A DNA stretch of 64,000 nucleotides. Origin: Crotophaga sulcirostris (lineage: Eukaryota > Chordata > Aves > Cuculiformes > Crotophagidae). How positions within the stretch are numbered: the first letter of the stretch is position 1; each line of letters starts with the position of its first letter. The stretch is taken from positions 165,824-229,823 of the forward strand of contig VYZB01000327.1 in the NCBI GenBank assembly GCA_013397455.1, in the 5' to 3' direction. Under the pieces are notes generated by a model. The model was not told the DNA's origin, did not search any database, and saw only the letters and a list, made by a program, of their open reading frames with translations. Shown piece after piece: positions 24,615 through 37,479 of this stretch. The position numbers and the translations under genes are program-made.

Positions 24615-27600
24615 GTAAGAGAAGTTAATTATAATATAGTGGCGTGATCTGTGCAAGATCCAATATGACAAGTTCAAGTAAAATAAGGCAACACCATAAA
24701 GGTAGCAACAGGTGTATCTCACCTCGTTTAGCAGTATGAGCAGCAAAGGATTTTGCTTCTTGGAAATCACATAATTCAGAGCAGCATAACTATCAGTATA
24801 TTGCCTAATTTCGATGTGCATCCCCTTTGTAAACTAGATATTGAAACTTTTATCATATACTTTTAATGTTATACTGAAAAGATTTCAGTTGATACTTGCG
24901 ATATCTTTGCTGTGCTTCAGCTAATATATAGCTTATTACATCAACCTTTTTTTATAACTCAAGATGATTCATCACATTAAACATTAGAATTTGATGTGGA
25001 CTCCTCACAAGGGATTGCTAAAGAATCTTATCATGTAGTGTTTACTGCACTTCGCCATTATTCTGGCAGCTTGGTTTACAGTGAAATACAAAAAAATTAG
25101 TAAGACATGACCTTAAGAAAAACAACAGAAAAACCCCAAACAAACAACAAATTTGCAGTCTTAAAATAGTTTCTCAGACTTAGAATTGCTGTGAGTCTAA
25201 CTGACCTATAACTTCTTGGAGTACCGTACAGGAGGGTGGTGGGTGTTCAAATTATAATATTGCTTTTGTTCTGTGCTAAAAGAAATTCTTCTTCTACTAG
25301 TTTCATAACAAATAGAAATGCAGATTCAGCGGTTTCTTTTCCTAATTGCTAATGTTGTTCATTTGTGAAGACATATATGAAGCAGCAAAGAAGTGTCTGC
25401 TGTATGGTTGCTTTTTCCTGTTTTAATTTTATTATCGTTAAAGAGCCTTGCAGTTTATCACTTATCTAACACTATGTACATAAAAATGTAAAATATTTAT
25501 TTACATAAATATATAAAATAATGTATAGAATCTCATTACCACATACGCAAGACTTTTTGTGATTCGTTTGGGTTTTTTTTCATAACATTGGCTCTATGAT
25601 TCATATGAGTAATTAACGGGTGGTGCACTTTGCCATAAGGGTAATTATTCATGACTTCCACTCTCTTTTAAGTAAAGTCCTGACTGCAGTTAAAAAAAAA
25701 AAAAAAAGTGAATAATTATTGTGGAACACCATATACACAGAGTGGTAAGCACAGACTGCATTTTTCTACGAACAATATTGAGAGCACCTAACTATTATAT
25801 GCTGCTTTCCCCCATGCATATTGAAGAACTTTATAATGACAGGTAATACCACTGCATTCCTATAAGAATTATATATGTGAATCACAGAATGTTAACTTGC
25901 ATTTTCTAAGATGAGCTATCAGAGCAGTGACGTTGAAAATATTATAATGTACTACAACTTGGATTTCCTTTGTTTGTGTCAATGTGAAATCCTATTTCTC
26001 TCTTGCAGAAAGTCAGTGAGAGCTTCATTTTTCTCTTACAAACACATAGATCTTCAAAGATGATCAGCAGCAGAAGGCCAAGTCATTATTCTAAAATGTA
26101 TGAAAAGGCATTGAAGACCTATGATTACACAACTGAATTGAGCTGCAAAAAGCTGAGCTGCGAGTCAGTCTAAGATGTGAAGTTTCTTGAACTGTGTCCC
26201 TTTGTGAACCTTCAGCACAGAGGGAGACTTGTAACTTCAACAAAGATGAAAATCTAGAAATATATTTTGGGGACTGTTTTTTATTTGTCTCTTTTTTTTT
26301 TTCCAAAAAACACATGCAAAGAGGTTGTTTTTGTATTTCTGAACTAGAAAGTTAGACAGACTGAGAAGCATGACATTTTCAACCAGTTTAATTTACTTGA
26401 TAACTCATTGCTTTAATATACTATGATTTAAAGCCCAGCCTATGGACTGTATAACTTCAATTTCCGGCTTTTAGATTGATGACATTTTCATCACTGTCTT
26501 ATACATAGCGGCTATTGATTCACTGGAAAGAAGTTCAAAAGAACCTGTTGCTGTAGTTACTCTAATGAAAATGAAAGAAAATAATGTTTTACTAATGCTT
26601 GGAATGTATACCCGTGTCTAATATTAGCACAGCTGTTATCCATGTAATTTCCTCAATAACTGAAATTCCCATGATCAGTGTTCTAACTACCTTACAGATA
26701 TATTTTCTTATATATTTTCCTGTTTGTTTCTTCTTTCTTTTATTTTATTCATTGGAATAAAAATAAATATCACATTATTTTCTAGATAGTGTAATTTATT
26801 ATTACATTCTCTAGACTGGTCCTTTTGTAAGCCATTTTCTTTACATATTAGAGACACAGTCAGATTCCTTGCACAGCAAACTATTCCTTAAATAATTCTG
26901 GAAATATTTTCTTACATTTGTTACAGTAAAGATAATCAGTATACAGCTTCCCTTTTATGTCTTCCTTTGAATATTGATCACTCCGCACTTTGAACTTGCT
27001 ACCACTTTGCTCCTTTTTGTCTTCATAACTTTTTCTCTGCCTGGAGGCTTTACTGCAATGATTTAAGTTTTGTGCAATATACCCTTTTCATTTTTATTTT
27101 CATATCACAGAGAGTAATGTGGCACACATAACTTTATAAACAAGAATGCAGGAAATATTTCAGTTTGGATCTACATGGAGCATAACATTAAGTATTCAAA
27201 TTATTGTCCCAGAGGTGCATACTCTAAAGTCATCATACATGATCTCAAGGAAGGCACTTGATGAGCAAGCACTCCCTTTCTAGCATTTTCCATACATGAT
27301 AAAGGAAAATGAGAAAAATAAGAAAAAGATCCACTGAACATATTCCTCTAATCTACTTGACCTGATTTTATCAAGAGTTCTTATTAAGCTACTGCAGCTC
27401 AGATCTGTCAGAACTTCGATTTTAAATCTCAATCCACTTTCAGAAAAAAATAATTGCTTTCAAATATATTCAGTCACAATAAATATTATAAAATTTATAG
27501 AGTTGAGGGAAAGACAATAAATGATGGACTATTTCCATGTCCAAATATCTTGGATTCCAATGATTTTTTTTAAGAAAAGACCACAGCAAAGAAGAAATTA

Positions 27601-28190
27601 TGAACTGTTGAACTTCTTTCTTCGTGCAACTACTGATTTTTTTTGTTAACAAGGTCAATATAGATGAAAATCAAACTGGTAATCACTTGTTTTCTAAATA
27701 GTGTCACAGAAATCAATACACTTACTGATGCATAGTAGGAAGACAGCATTCATTTTTAATTACTTGCTGAAAAATGTCAATAAAACTTTTTCATTGAATA
27801 TGGCTTAGTGAACTCTTTGAACATGATGGTGCAGAAAAAGACACCGTGAAAATTCATTGGAGTCAATTGTTCTATAACACATCTAACAATATGATACTTT
27901 TTTCCAATGGAATTTATTGAATTGCATAATAGCAACTTTTACTGTTGATACAATGTCTTATGCAGTTGTAGCTTCTTTGGATGCCAGTGTTAGAATATAT
28001 TCTACTGAGAGTTTCACAGTAAATTTGCATAGGCAGGAATTTTGTAAGCAGTTTAGTCATCTGAAGTACAATTAGGTGGGATTGAAGTTCCGGAAAGAAG
28101 AGACCAGAAAGTCCTGCCTAATTTCCTATGCTTAGAACAGTATTCAGTATACAATGCAGGCATCACACAGATCTATCCATTTAGAAATCT
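24615..28190. other. AT-rich, nothing recognised
   Basis: No gene or transposon family is visible. Contains an A15 run and scattered T-runs. Confidence 0.5.
25692..25706. repeat. Poly-A run (15)
   Basis: An uninterrupted run of fifteen A. No upstream SINE or processed copy is recognisable. Confidence 0.9.
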
Positions 28191-29120
28191 ATATGTGTGC
28201 TGCAAGTCATTAGGTTATGCAATAAACGGCTTGTGGCTGCACATACAAAGAAGCATGGAAGAAGTCACAGACAGAGGAATCAGAATAATCTAATCATAAA
28301 TGTGAACACACCATCCCAACCACTCATGACCGCCATAGGGAAGCCATCACCCCCATGGTTTGAGATGAGAAAACCATTAAGATAAGTCAACAGGAACATC
28401 TCTCTGGATCACCTTTCTGGCTGAGGTGCCTTGCTGCCAGAGAAGTGAGAAACTCATGGGATGTAGGGGAAAAGCATCTTTGGTTTGCAAAGACTTAACA
28501 TGGTATCTTTAGCAAAGGAACCAAAGACAGTTAAAGGCAGGGATCAAGGTGATTTTGAGGGAAAGACAAGCATGGGAACAGAGCGACAAGGAAATAAAAG
28601 GGGCCAGTTACATATAAACAGGTTGATAATCAATATGTTTCTTTGGCCATGTCCTGTGCCTGGTTACCAGAAATTGTTCTTAGATTCCATTTCTAACTAT
28701 TTTCCTGAGTGAGGGGATTGTCTGTTCTGTGTGTGTGTGTGTAGCTCAAAAAACAGTAACCCAGAATCAGACCATGGGTCACAGGGACCCAGGCGACTCC
28801 AGGGCTGGCAGCTAGAGCAAGTGAGGTTGTGTAAGTCAGTGCATGATCACTAGTAAACATCAAGCTGGACAAGACGCTATGCAAAATAAATGACTTGGAA
28901 ATGCTGAATTAAGCTGTCCATGGGCTGGGGCCAGATATATGTTTATCTATGAGAGTAAGACAGGCAGAGAAGTTGGCTGCTGAAGGGACTAGGATGTCCA
29001 GATGAACTTCCAAAGGTACTGTAGGGTCTGAGAATTGACGGGAAGATTTATTTGCCTTTGTGGGATTGTGTATGAGGCAACTGGATGTAAAAGTATCCAT
29101 GACCAGCTACTGAATAGACT
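28191..29120. other. Higher-GC block, possible old LTR or retroviral remnant
   Basis: About 0.9 kb of sequence richer in G and C than its flanks, with purine-rich runs (for example AAAGGCAGGGATCAAGG), short open frames on both strands and an interior GT microsatellite. A TATAAACAGG word and an AATAAACGG word are present, as an LTR would have. I cannot define its termini or identify a family, so this is only a compositional call. Confidence 0.25.
28729..28742. repeat. (GT)7 microsatellite
   Basis: Seven uninterrupted GT units. Confidence 0.9.
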
Positions 29121-29150
29121 TACTGTCCACTGTCAGCTCTTGTAGAAGCC

Positions 29151-29180
29151 ATATGCATATATTTACATATGCATATATTT
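29151..29180. repeat. 16-bp AT-rich tandem duplication
   Basis: ATATGCATATATTTAC at 29151 is followed immediately by ATATGCATATATTT. Confidence 0.85.
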
Positions 29181-32100
29181 CTTGCTAATGGACATTCATC
29201 CTGGTCAGCCAGAGTAGGGAACAGGATGAATTTGTCAGTATTGTTTGTGTTTTTTCTAAGTACTGTATATTTCTGTCTGAATTTATCTTTATAGGCAGCT
29301 TTGTAAATATTTATGTATGTATTGTTTACATGTGCTTGCATACATGCCTGTTGGAAATACATGATCAGACTTGTTACTTACTGGATGTGGAGGCATGGAG
29401 CTGTGGCAGTCAGACCTCTATCAGGCTGAAACATCTGGTAACCATTGACCAGGAAAAAAAGTTTTATTAGAAAACATGTATTTTCTCAGCAAAAAGAATA
29501 CAATTAAAACACATCAGATAAACATCTCCATAAAAATGTTCATTCTTCCCTATAAAGCATGAATGTTAAGATAACTAACTCAAATGTAGATTGCCACACT
29601 CAGATGCCAGCCGTTACACGACACAACCACCTCTAAAAATATGATTGTACCTCTGAACTTGTAGTGTAGATTTCCATCTCTCCCACACACCACAAGAGAT
29701 ATATGTCCAAAGTGTAAGTTGTCTTATCCTAACATTGATGCCTACAACTATCTTCTGGAGATTCTTTTTCTATCTATACCTATTCCTATCTCTGTTGCTG
29801 CATTTAAGATATTAAATGATATGATTAAGTATAAGTTTATTATTATTTAATACATTCTATGAATCAGAAAACACTCTAATTAAACACTACTTTCAACAGA
29901 TTGAGAATTGTAGTTACTACTTTGTAACTTAGAATTTGGGAATCCTGGGTCCCTCTTGCTTGAACATTAAGATCATTCACTGTCATGTTTTGTTCTATTG
30001 CTAGCATTTCCTATATTTGTTAATTATAGTATTAACTTGGACCACCGTATATTATTTTCTGTCCTGTCATTTCTTCCGTTTCTACCTACCACTGAAGTTC
30101 TAGCTTTAGAGAGCATACTCATAAGAACAGTAACTATAGTAACTGTAGAAAAAGAAACTTCAAAAAAAATATATGCTAGATGTGAACAGATTTTCTACAT
30201 ACAGAGAAAACATTGTTCTTTAACCCAAGAATGACCTTTTTTCTAATTTTTTTTACCTAAGATAATTCTTCTCAACAAAATGATTACATAATATTTTTAA
30301 CATAGGAAAAGCAATGTAGCTTATCTAAACCTCTTTCTTGGAAACTGCTGAGCTTGAGTATTAAAGATCAGGAATAGAAAAATTCAGCCTAAGCCCTAAA
30401 ATTCTGACATACTTGTAAACACCTGAAAATAGGGTTTTATAATAGAAAGCATTAGGCAGTCTTAACTATAGATTTTACTGCCAATTGCAGTCATGGTTGT
30501 TTTCTCTGTGAAAAGGAAGGACTTGGAGAAAAGCTTGAAAAAAATTGGAGGGGTCTCTGTTCTGTTGGAAAGAAATGAACTAATAGTAAAGAGAGGAAAT
30601 CCAAATAACATATTGTTTTACTTGGAAAAGAATACAAAAACGAAGATTTCAAATTATTGGTTGGACTATTAACTCTCAAATTTGCTAATTTTCTGTGTGC
30701 CCTTTAATTCTCTGATATACTACTTAGTCCTTATATTTTCGTAACTTAATTTTTACAATTAGTTGAAATGCTACCTTAAAATTTGGGATGTTAATTCTTA
30801 CAGTTTTTTTCCAGATATTATTTTTGAAATGAAAAGAATTTAAAAGAAGGAATTCTAATGATCATTCGTCACCATCTGATGTTCTGGGATTTTAAAGAGG
30901 CTCAGAAAAAGCATTGAATTTTCCATAGAATAAACTATACATTTTATGTATCTCACAATGTGCTAAATGAGAAGCTGGGAAATTATTTTGATTTTTGTTG
31001 GTTTCGTTTGTTTCTAAACACAATGTTTTGAATTTTATTTTAAAGATAAAATGGAGGTCTCCAGATGTGCACATTTTTTGTTGAGCAGCTGTGATTCCCT
31101 TGTCTTTCATCATTTTATACATTCCCTATCACTTGTCACATTCTTTTTCTTTAGAACAGATTTAAAATTAGAGTGTAAAATAAAATAAAAAGACAACTTG
31201 ACATGCTTACTTCCTGAAATGACAGTACAAAGCCCTAACTAAAGAGGATAAAATCGCAAGTCCATCTATTCCATTATTCTTTTTCTGAATAACGGCTGAA
31301 TAGGAAGACGCAAATGGAAAATAGGAAATATAAACACCACGAGAGTATCAAATAACCTTCCCTTTTGTACAGTCTAACATCTTCCAGCAGTCAGTAACTT
31401 AAATATTGTCAAACCTTGGGTCAGTTTTACTTCATACCTTTGTGAGTTATGCTGCAACTGTACTATAATTTTGATTTCAGTTATAATAGTTTATAAATGT
31501 CAGTAGAAATTTCACTAGTAGTAGCAGTGAAACTGGACTTAATAGTTTTTGAACATCTTCATTGTAGAGAATGACATGAACCCACATGATGATTTTAAGT
31601 CAAACAGTTTTCAAATTTATGGGAAATCTACAGCAGATCTAACTCTTGGAGTATGAAAATTCGGAATATCCTGTATATGGGGCTATTCAAGGGCTTTCAA
31701 AATTTCTGATCTTAACCAGGTGCTGAGCTCCTGTTGGAGACTGGTTCATCTTCTGGGTTCCTGAAATTCCAAAAAACCTCAGATCTTCCAGGTTTCTCCT
31801 GTCAGATAAAATTGTCCTGTACTTACACTAATAAAGTAAATGATGCTAGGGGACATTTCTGGGTCTAGAATTTGATCATTATACTGTTAAATTCTTAGAA
31901 TAGTCCCTGTCATGTATTTTGCATAGGTCAACAAGTAGTTTCCCAAAGAATTTCTCAGCATGTGTCAGGGACCATCCAAAGCAGGTGGTTTGAATGCATC
32001 CAGCCTACTTTGGAGATGAAGAGAACTGAGTTGTAAGGATGACAATCATTACATGAGGGTTGACCTCAATTTCTAAGAGTAGCCACATGCCATCTTTTTT

Positions 32101-32598
32101 TTTTTGTTCCTTAACATAGACAAAACTGCAAGGTGTTCCACATAAAAATCCCTGTGACTAAGGATTCAGAGGTTACTGAACAGAGCTGTGATGGACTGAT
32201 CCAGGACTGGGAGCTCAAAACCCTTAACATGTGTCATTATACTTCTCTGCTGATGTGCTTCTTATTCAAGGGAGAAGAAAATCCGGAGAAGCATATTGCA
32301 ATTGTATTCTAGCTCCCTTCTTGAGTGAGTTTGATTCAGATGAATGGCACTTCACAAAAACTGATCTCTGTCTATAAGATCATTGAGCTGTTACATGCTT
32401 TCCCCTGCTGTGTTAAGAAGCAAGTGTGGAAAGGTTTTATTTGTTCCAGATCTCTATGTGTACAAAAGGCAGCTGTTGATAAAAATTTATTATAACTGCA
32501 TGATTGACTTTTCATGTTCAGCTCTGCCTACACTTTGTATATAGAACACCTCCGACTATAAAATATGATTTTTTTCTCCTTTATTTTTTCTACTGCAG
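29181..32598. other. AT-rich, nothing recognised
   Basis: No repeat family is recognised. The + strand frame at 29998-30234 is 78 codons long, but it is hydrophobic and its composition suits translated AT-rich DNA. Between 31680 and 32110 the composition is a little richer in GC, without a recognisable feature. Confidence 0.45.
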
Positions 32599-32671
32599 AC
32601 AAGGGAGTTGAAAACAGAGGATGAAGACAGTGGTATAATATATGTGTCCAGGTCAATCAAGAGCAAAAGCT
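32599..32671 (+). other. Candidate exon, 73 bp
   Basis: A long pyrimidine tract and CTACTGCAG acceptor precede it; a consensus donor (AAGCT then GTAAGTAA) follows. Only one frame is open across its length (24 codons, starting TRELKTEDEDSG). That frame needs phase 0 and does not fit the phase left by the candidate at 13783-13913. Spliced directly to that candidate it would run into a stop after a few codons. It may be an alternative last exon, a noncoding exon or chance. Confidence 0.2.
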
Positions 32672-35665
32672 GTAAGTAATGACTAGGTTGCAGGGAGTTT
32701 ATTTGTTGATGTTAATGGAAAAACAAGGTACTATTTTATATAAAGTATTTATGCAGTCAGCTGTAATTCCTAATAGTTTTTCTTTTTATAATCCAGTATT
32801 TTTTCTCCCACACACTACATTTACTTGATAAAGTGAGGATGATTTTCTTAATTTGAGTTTAATGGTGTAGTGCGAAAAGAGGAACTTGTTCATTGCAAAT
32901 GTGTTAGCTAAACTGTGATTGTGAGCATACAGCTATGAACCTCTGGGTTCTGCAGTCACAGTTCATATATGCTGCAGCTAAAAAGTGATCTTTTAGGAGA
33001 GTTGGGGGCAAGGTTAATTTTCAGTCAAATTATTTGCCTGATATAGCTCCCAGCAAAGCCTTGAGAATACAAATACCAGCACAAGAAAAACAGTGGCAAC
33101 GGGAATTTGAGAAGGGAAGTAAAACTCTGTATCAGATACTCTTACTTAAATTTCATTAAAAAGGATAGATTAAAAGAAAAAAAAAAGAAAAAAGGAAATA
33201 TATGCCTTAGATTTCCCAGTTCTATTTTTATTTTATTTTACTTTTTTTTCCAGAACCATAATATTAATCGTTTACAGGTGTGGTATTATATATCGAGTTT
33301 CAGATTTGTTTATAAGTTAGTTCTCATTTCTTATGAGCTTATCCTTCCAATTTCTTCATAGCTATTCTGTCTGGCCAGGATAAGAAAATCATGGCTAACA
33401 TCTCACTGTCCATTATAATTTTCCTGTCTAATCACTAGCTTCATAGGAGTCAACAGACAAATAGCAGCTTTGCTACAAGCTATAACCTGTTCCAAATAGG
33501 TTGTCATAGCAAGGGCAAAATCTTACAACTGCATATATTTAAAACAAGGTTATAACTATACCTCAGGGTTTATTAAAACATTATTCTAATGACCCAAATT
33601 TCCGTATATTAAATGATACATATATTTTACAAAATGGTATTCATTTCATATACTTATGTACATATATGTATATATGCAGTGGTAAAAATACATTAGGTGA
33701 CATTATTATGATATTATAATAACTGACATTGAAGTGTTTGCTGACTACTAAGTGCATAACACTACAACCTTAATGTTTTATTAAGGTGTTTTATTGCTTT
33801 TAATATATTGTCTTATGTACAGAGAGGACATTGTATTACAATTCAGTGAACCAAAAAAATTTGTTGTTTATAGATTCAATAAACTCACCAGTGACATGTT
33901 TTCCTTCAACCTGATTAGACCTGGTTTAGGAAATCATCCAGCTTGGTGACTGGTGCTGGCATTTTAGCAGTGGGGCAGATTACTCGGTTTAGTGGATAGC
34001 GGAGCTTTCAAAATCAGTGATTGTAAAGTTTAGCAACAACAATTTCTAACCATAGTTTCTTCATAATCCCAGTGTTAAAGTGACTACTGGACAAGCTAAT
34101 GCATTTTATTGCCTAAAACCATTACATTTAATGTTTTACACTGAGAAGGCAGCTGGTGATATTTAATTTTTATTCTGCAAACTTAGAAAGCAGTCATTAT
34201 GTAGCTGTTAAAAGCATAACCAAGACATTCTGCACTGGTTGATTTTATATCCTGACAGGTCTTTTATATATCATCATGCAGTGCCTTGTTTTAACAAGAC
34301 CATCATTTTCTTTCAGTGCAAACTGTAAGAAAATAAAGTTTTATTTGAAGCTGAGCAAATCCTTTTACAAGGAGATTATTTTAAAAATATATTAAAACTG
34401 CTGAAAACAAATGCGTTGCTTGAATGTAGTCCAGCTCTGATCAAAATAGTAATGATTATGGGATTAAAAAGGAAATAAAAATGAAGTGAACAGAAACTTC
34501 TTGCTTGTGGAGTCTCCTCCATTTTGATTGGTCATCTTCTCAGTCTTGTTGGACTACTATAATTCCAGATGGAATTAAAGTAGTGCATGTATGAAATGTG
34601 TCTAGAAATTACGTATGTACATTCTTTGTAAGTGTGGTCAAGTTTTTGTAGTCACATTGTTTTCTTGTGTTTCATTATGGTATTTATCTTTTCCTGAAAG
34701 CACACTACATTCAGTATTGAATCCAGTATAGCAGATTTTTTAATGATGTTATCAAAAATTCACTTTCTGATTAGTGACAAAGTTTCATTGCTGCAACAGT
34801 ATAGACACTTGTCTTTGGAGGGCATTAAATATTATTTTTGTTTTAGTCACAGTCATAAAGCAGAAGAGTTACTATTTTTGCTTGATTTTTTTTCTTTTTG
34901 CCTTAAGAAGGATTTTAGATATCCTTTCATTCATATGTCCCAGGAAATAATCAACAATTTATCAAAATATTGCATTCACATCTTTAAGCTACATCAGACT
35001 TTTAGAAATAGTTAACATAATAATCTGGTGAGATATAAAAGTCAACGTTGGTGTATAAAGATTCATCTTTTTCTGTTATCTACAAAAAATATATCTCATT
35101 TCTAGTAGTGTAAAAAATAAATAAGTTAATCAGAAAACACTCTGAAGTGTGATGCTTTTGCTTAGTGACGTTGTTAAATCTGGAAAGTTTTTTGTAAGAT
35201 TGGAAACTAGATACCTGATTGGCATTAGAGTAGATTTTTTTCCAACATGACAAAAGACTGAACAAAGACTTTTAGATAAGTATTTCAATTCCAAAGTGGC
35301 TTGGAAAACTTAAAACTGTATTTGGAAGGTGCTGACGGTATTCATGACAAATAAATTCAGCAAATAACATGTTGCTACTGCAGGAGATCAAGTCAATTTC
35401 CAGTATGTAGTCTATATAAAAACCACTGATTATTAATCAGTAAGAGGTTGTGTTTTGTTTTTCAAAGTTTCTGGAAAAAATTTTAAATAGCTAGATATAT
35501 ATAAGGAAAATACTTCAGAGATTTTACAACGTATTTGAACATTCAGTAGCAAAAAGCTGTGTGAACAGGACAGGCAGAAACTTTAAGCATGCCATAACAA
35601 AAAACTTACAATTGAGTCTGTATGATGTTTTATTCAGAGGTGTTCTTCCTCTTCTCTGTTGACAG
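32672..35665. other. AT-rich, nothing recognised
   Basis: Unique-looking AT-rich sequence. There is an A-rich tract near 33177-33193 and a TA-rich tract near 33650-33680. The + strand frame at 34743-35015 (90 codons) is a translation of AT-rich DNA without recognisable features. Confidence 0.5.
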
Positions 35666-35744
35666 GTCTGATTTGTCCCTGCCTAGTAGATTCAGCTAAA
35701 TTAATTGTTAAATTGTGTTCTTCAGACGTGAGTCACATAAAAAG
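35666..35744 (+). CDS. Candidate exon C, unknown product
   Basis: The acceptor is excellent (TTCCTCTTCTCTGTTGACAG) and the donor good (AAAAAG then GTAAGAGG). Of 79 bases, the frame starting at 35668 is open for 25 codons (LICPCLVDSAKLIVKLCSSD and onward) and the other two frames are closed. It needs one base from the preceding exon, which is what candidate exon B at 13783-13913 leaves. The peptide is cysteine-bearing but unrecognised. It is short, so chance is plausible. Confidence 0.25.
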
Positions 35745-35969
35745 GTAAGAGGGTTTTTTCTTGATCCTCACCTGTGACTCAAGTCTAAATGGTATCTAAA
35801 AAATTCAAGTCCTTCAAAATTATTGCATGCATTGGAACTGGGAGGGGAGGGGAGATAACAAGGTGTAAATTATTTTTCAGTGTTGTCAGCAGAACTGGAT
35901 AATACAAGAAGCATCTTAAAATGCTTTTCCAACACAAAAGAAATTGCTTCTTTTGCTACTAGAGAGACA

Positions 35970-36422
35970 CTTTAAGGGATGTTAAGAGCGAGACCATCTC
36001 CTTCAACTACTAAACCAGGATTCCTCCTGCCCAGCTGTTGGAGCCCAACCCCATGCTCATAGACCCAGATATTTCTCCATGTACAGGGACACAGCTGACT
36101 CCCATTTGTAGGTCCAACTACACACAGGACTCACACGAGACGCAAGCATAGACAGCCACAACCCCTCCTCCTCTCAGGGTGACAGAGGCAGAAGGTCATT
36201 AGTGCAGCACACATACCCCAGTCTCCAAATTCACAAGCATGTAGACATTCATAAAGCCTCCAGGAACCAGCATGGCTTCTCTTGCCAGTCTAACACCACA
36301 GACCAGGAACATCTAGATCCCCATTTCCCAGTGACTGGCTGCAGTTTTCACTCTCACACGCAGGTCTCTTCAGCAGCTGGCACTGAGTCCTTGCAGAACA
36401 CACACTTGCAGACACAGCTATT
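35970..36422. other. C-rich segment directly upstream of a CR1, unidentified
   Basis: About 450 bp rich in CCA, CACA and CTCC words on the + strand, unlike the AT-rich surroundings. It ends exactly where the CR1 begins. It does not match CR1 sequence 5' of that point as I know it. It may be an older element that the CR1 inserted into, or host sequence of unusual composition. Confidence 0.3.
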
Positions 36423-37479
36423 GGAATTGGTTGGATGGTTGAGCCCAGAGAGTGGTAGTGAATGGTGTCTCATCCAGTTGGCAGCCCGTCACCAGTGGTG
36501 TCCCCCAGGGATCGGTGTTGGGTCCAGTCCTGTTTAATATCTTTATTGATGATCTGGATGAGGGGATCGAGTCCATCATTAGCAAGTTTGCAGATGATAC
36601 CAAGCTGGGAGGAAGTGTCGATCTGTTAAAGGATAGGATGGCCCTGCAGAGGGACCTTGACAGACTGGAGAGATGGGCTGATTCCAATAAGATGAGGTTT
36701 AATAAGTCTAAACGTCAAATGTTTCATTTTGGACACAATAATCCCATGCAAAGCTATAGACTGAGGACAGAGTGGCTGGAGAGTAGACAGGCAGAAAGGG
36801 ACTTCGGAGTACTGGTAGATAGGAAACTCAACATGAGCCAACAGTGTGCCCAAATGGCCAACAAGGCCAATGGTATCCTGGCCTGCATCAGAAATAGTGT
36901 GGCCAGCAGGACCAGAGAAGTTGTCATCCCCTTATACTCAGCACTGGTTAGGCCTCACCTTGAGTACTGTGTGAAGTTCTGGGTCCTTCAGTTTGAGAAA
37001 GATGTCAGGATACTGGAGTGTGTCCAGAGGAGAGCAACAAAGATGGTGAAGGTACTGGAGCACAAGCCCTACGAGGAGCGACTGAGGGAGCTGGGGTTGT
37101 TTAGCCAGGAGAAGAAGAGGCTTGGGGAGACCATATTGCTCTCTACAACTGCCTCAAAGGAGGTTGTAGTCAGGCAAGGGTTGGTCTCTTCTCACAGGCG
37201 ACCAGTGACAGAACAAGAGAACATGTTCTCAAGCTTTGTTAGGGGAGGTTTAGGCTTGATATTAGGAAGAAATTCTTCACTGAAAGGGTGATTGGCCATT
37301 GGAATGCGCTGCCCAGGGAGGTGGTGGAATCGCTGTCCCTGGAGGTGTTTAAGAGGAGACTGGATGAGGCACTTAGTGCCATGGTTTAGAAGGTGGGTTG
37401 GTGTTAGTGTTGGGTTATAGGTTGGACTCGATGATGTCAAAGGTCCTTTCCAACTTTTTAATTCTGTGATACTGTGATA
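36423..37479 (+). mobile_element. CR1 LINE, 3' third, well preserved
   Basis: A 5'-truncated CR1 of about 1.06 kb. It starts in the palm region of ORF2 (GGAATTGGTTGGATGG) and runs through reverse-transcriptase motifs to the 3' region and a tail ending TTCTGTGATACTGTGATA. The tail octamer is ATACTGTG, so it belongs to a different subfamily from the ATTCTATG-tailed copies at 45952 and 13564. The 3' truncated copy at 56344-56510 has the same tail. Much of its reading frame is still open, which makes it one of the younger copies here. Confidence 0.93.
36452..37291 (+). pseudogene. CR1 ORF2 remnant: C-terminal reverse transcriptase
   Basis: A 280-codon frame encoding the C-terminal part of a non-LTR reverse transcriptase. 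About residue 17 onward reads [14 protein letters not shown], then a DDL, and FADD (the catalytic aspartate pair) follows near residue 46, then thumb-region blocks such as LNMSQQC and LVRPHLEYC. The endonuclease and the first half of the polymerase are missing, so it cannot mobilise itself. The last 60 codons drift out of the family frame into the 3' region, which implies a frameshift near 37140. The first ATG is incidental; the true protein began far upstream in a full-length element. Confidence 0.85.
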
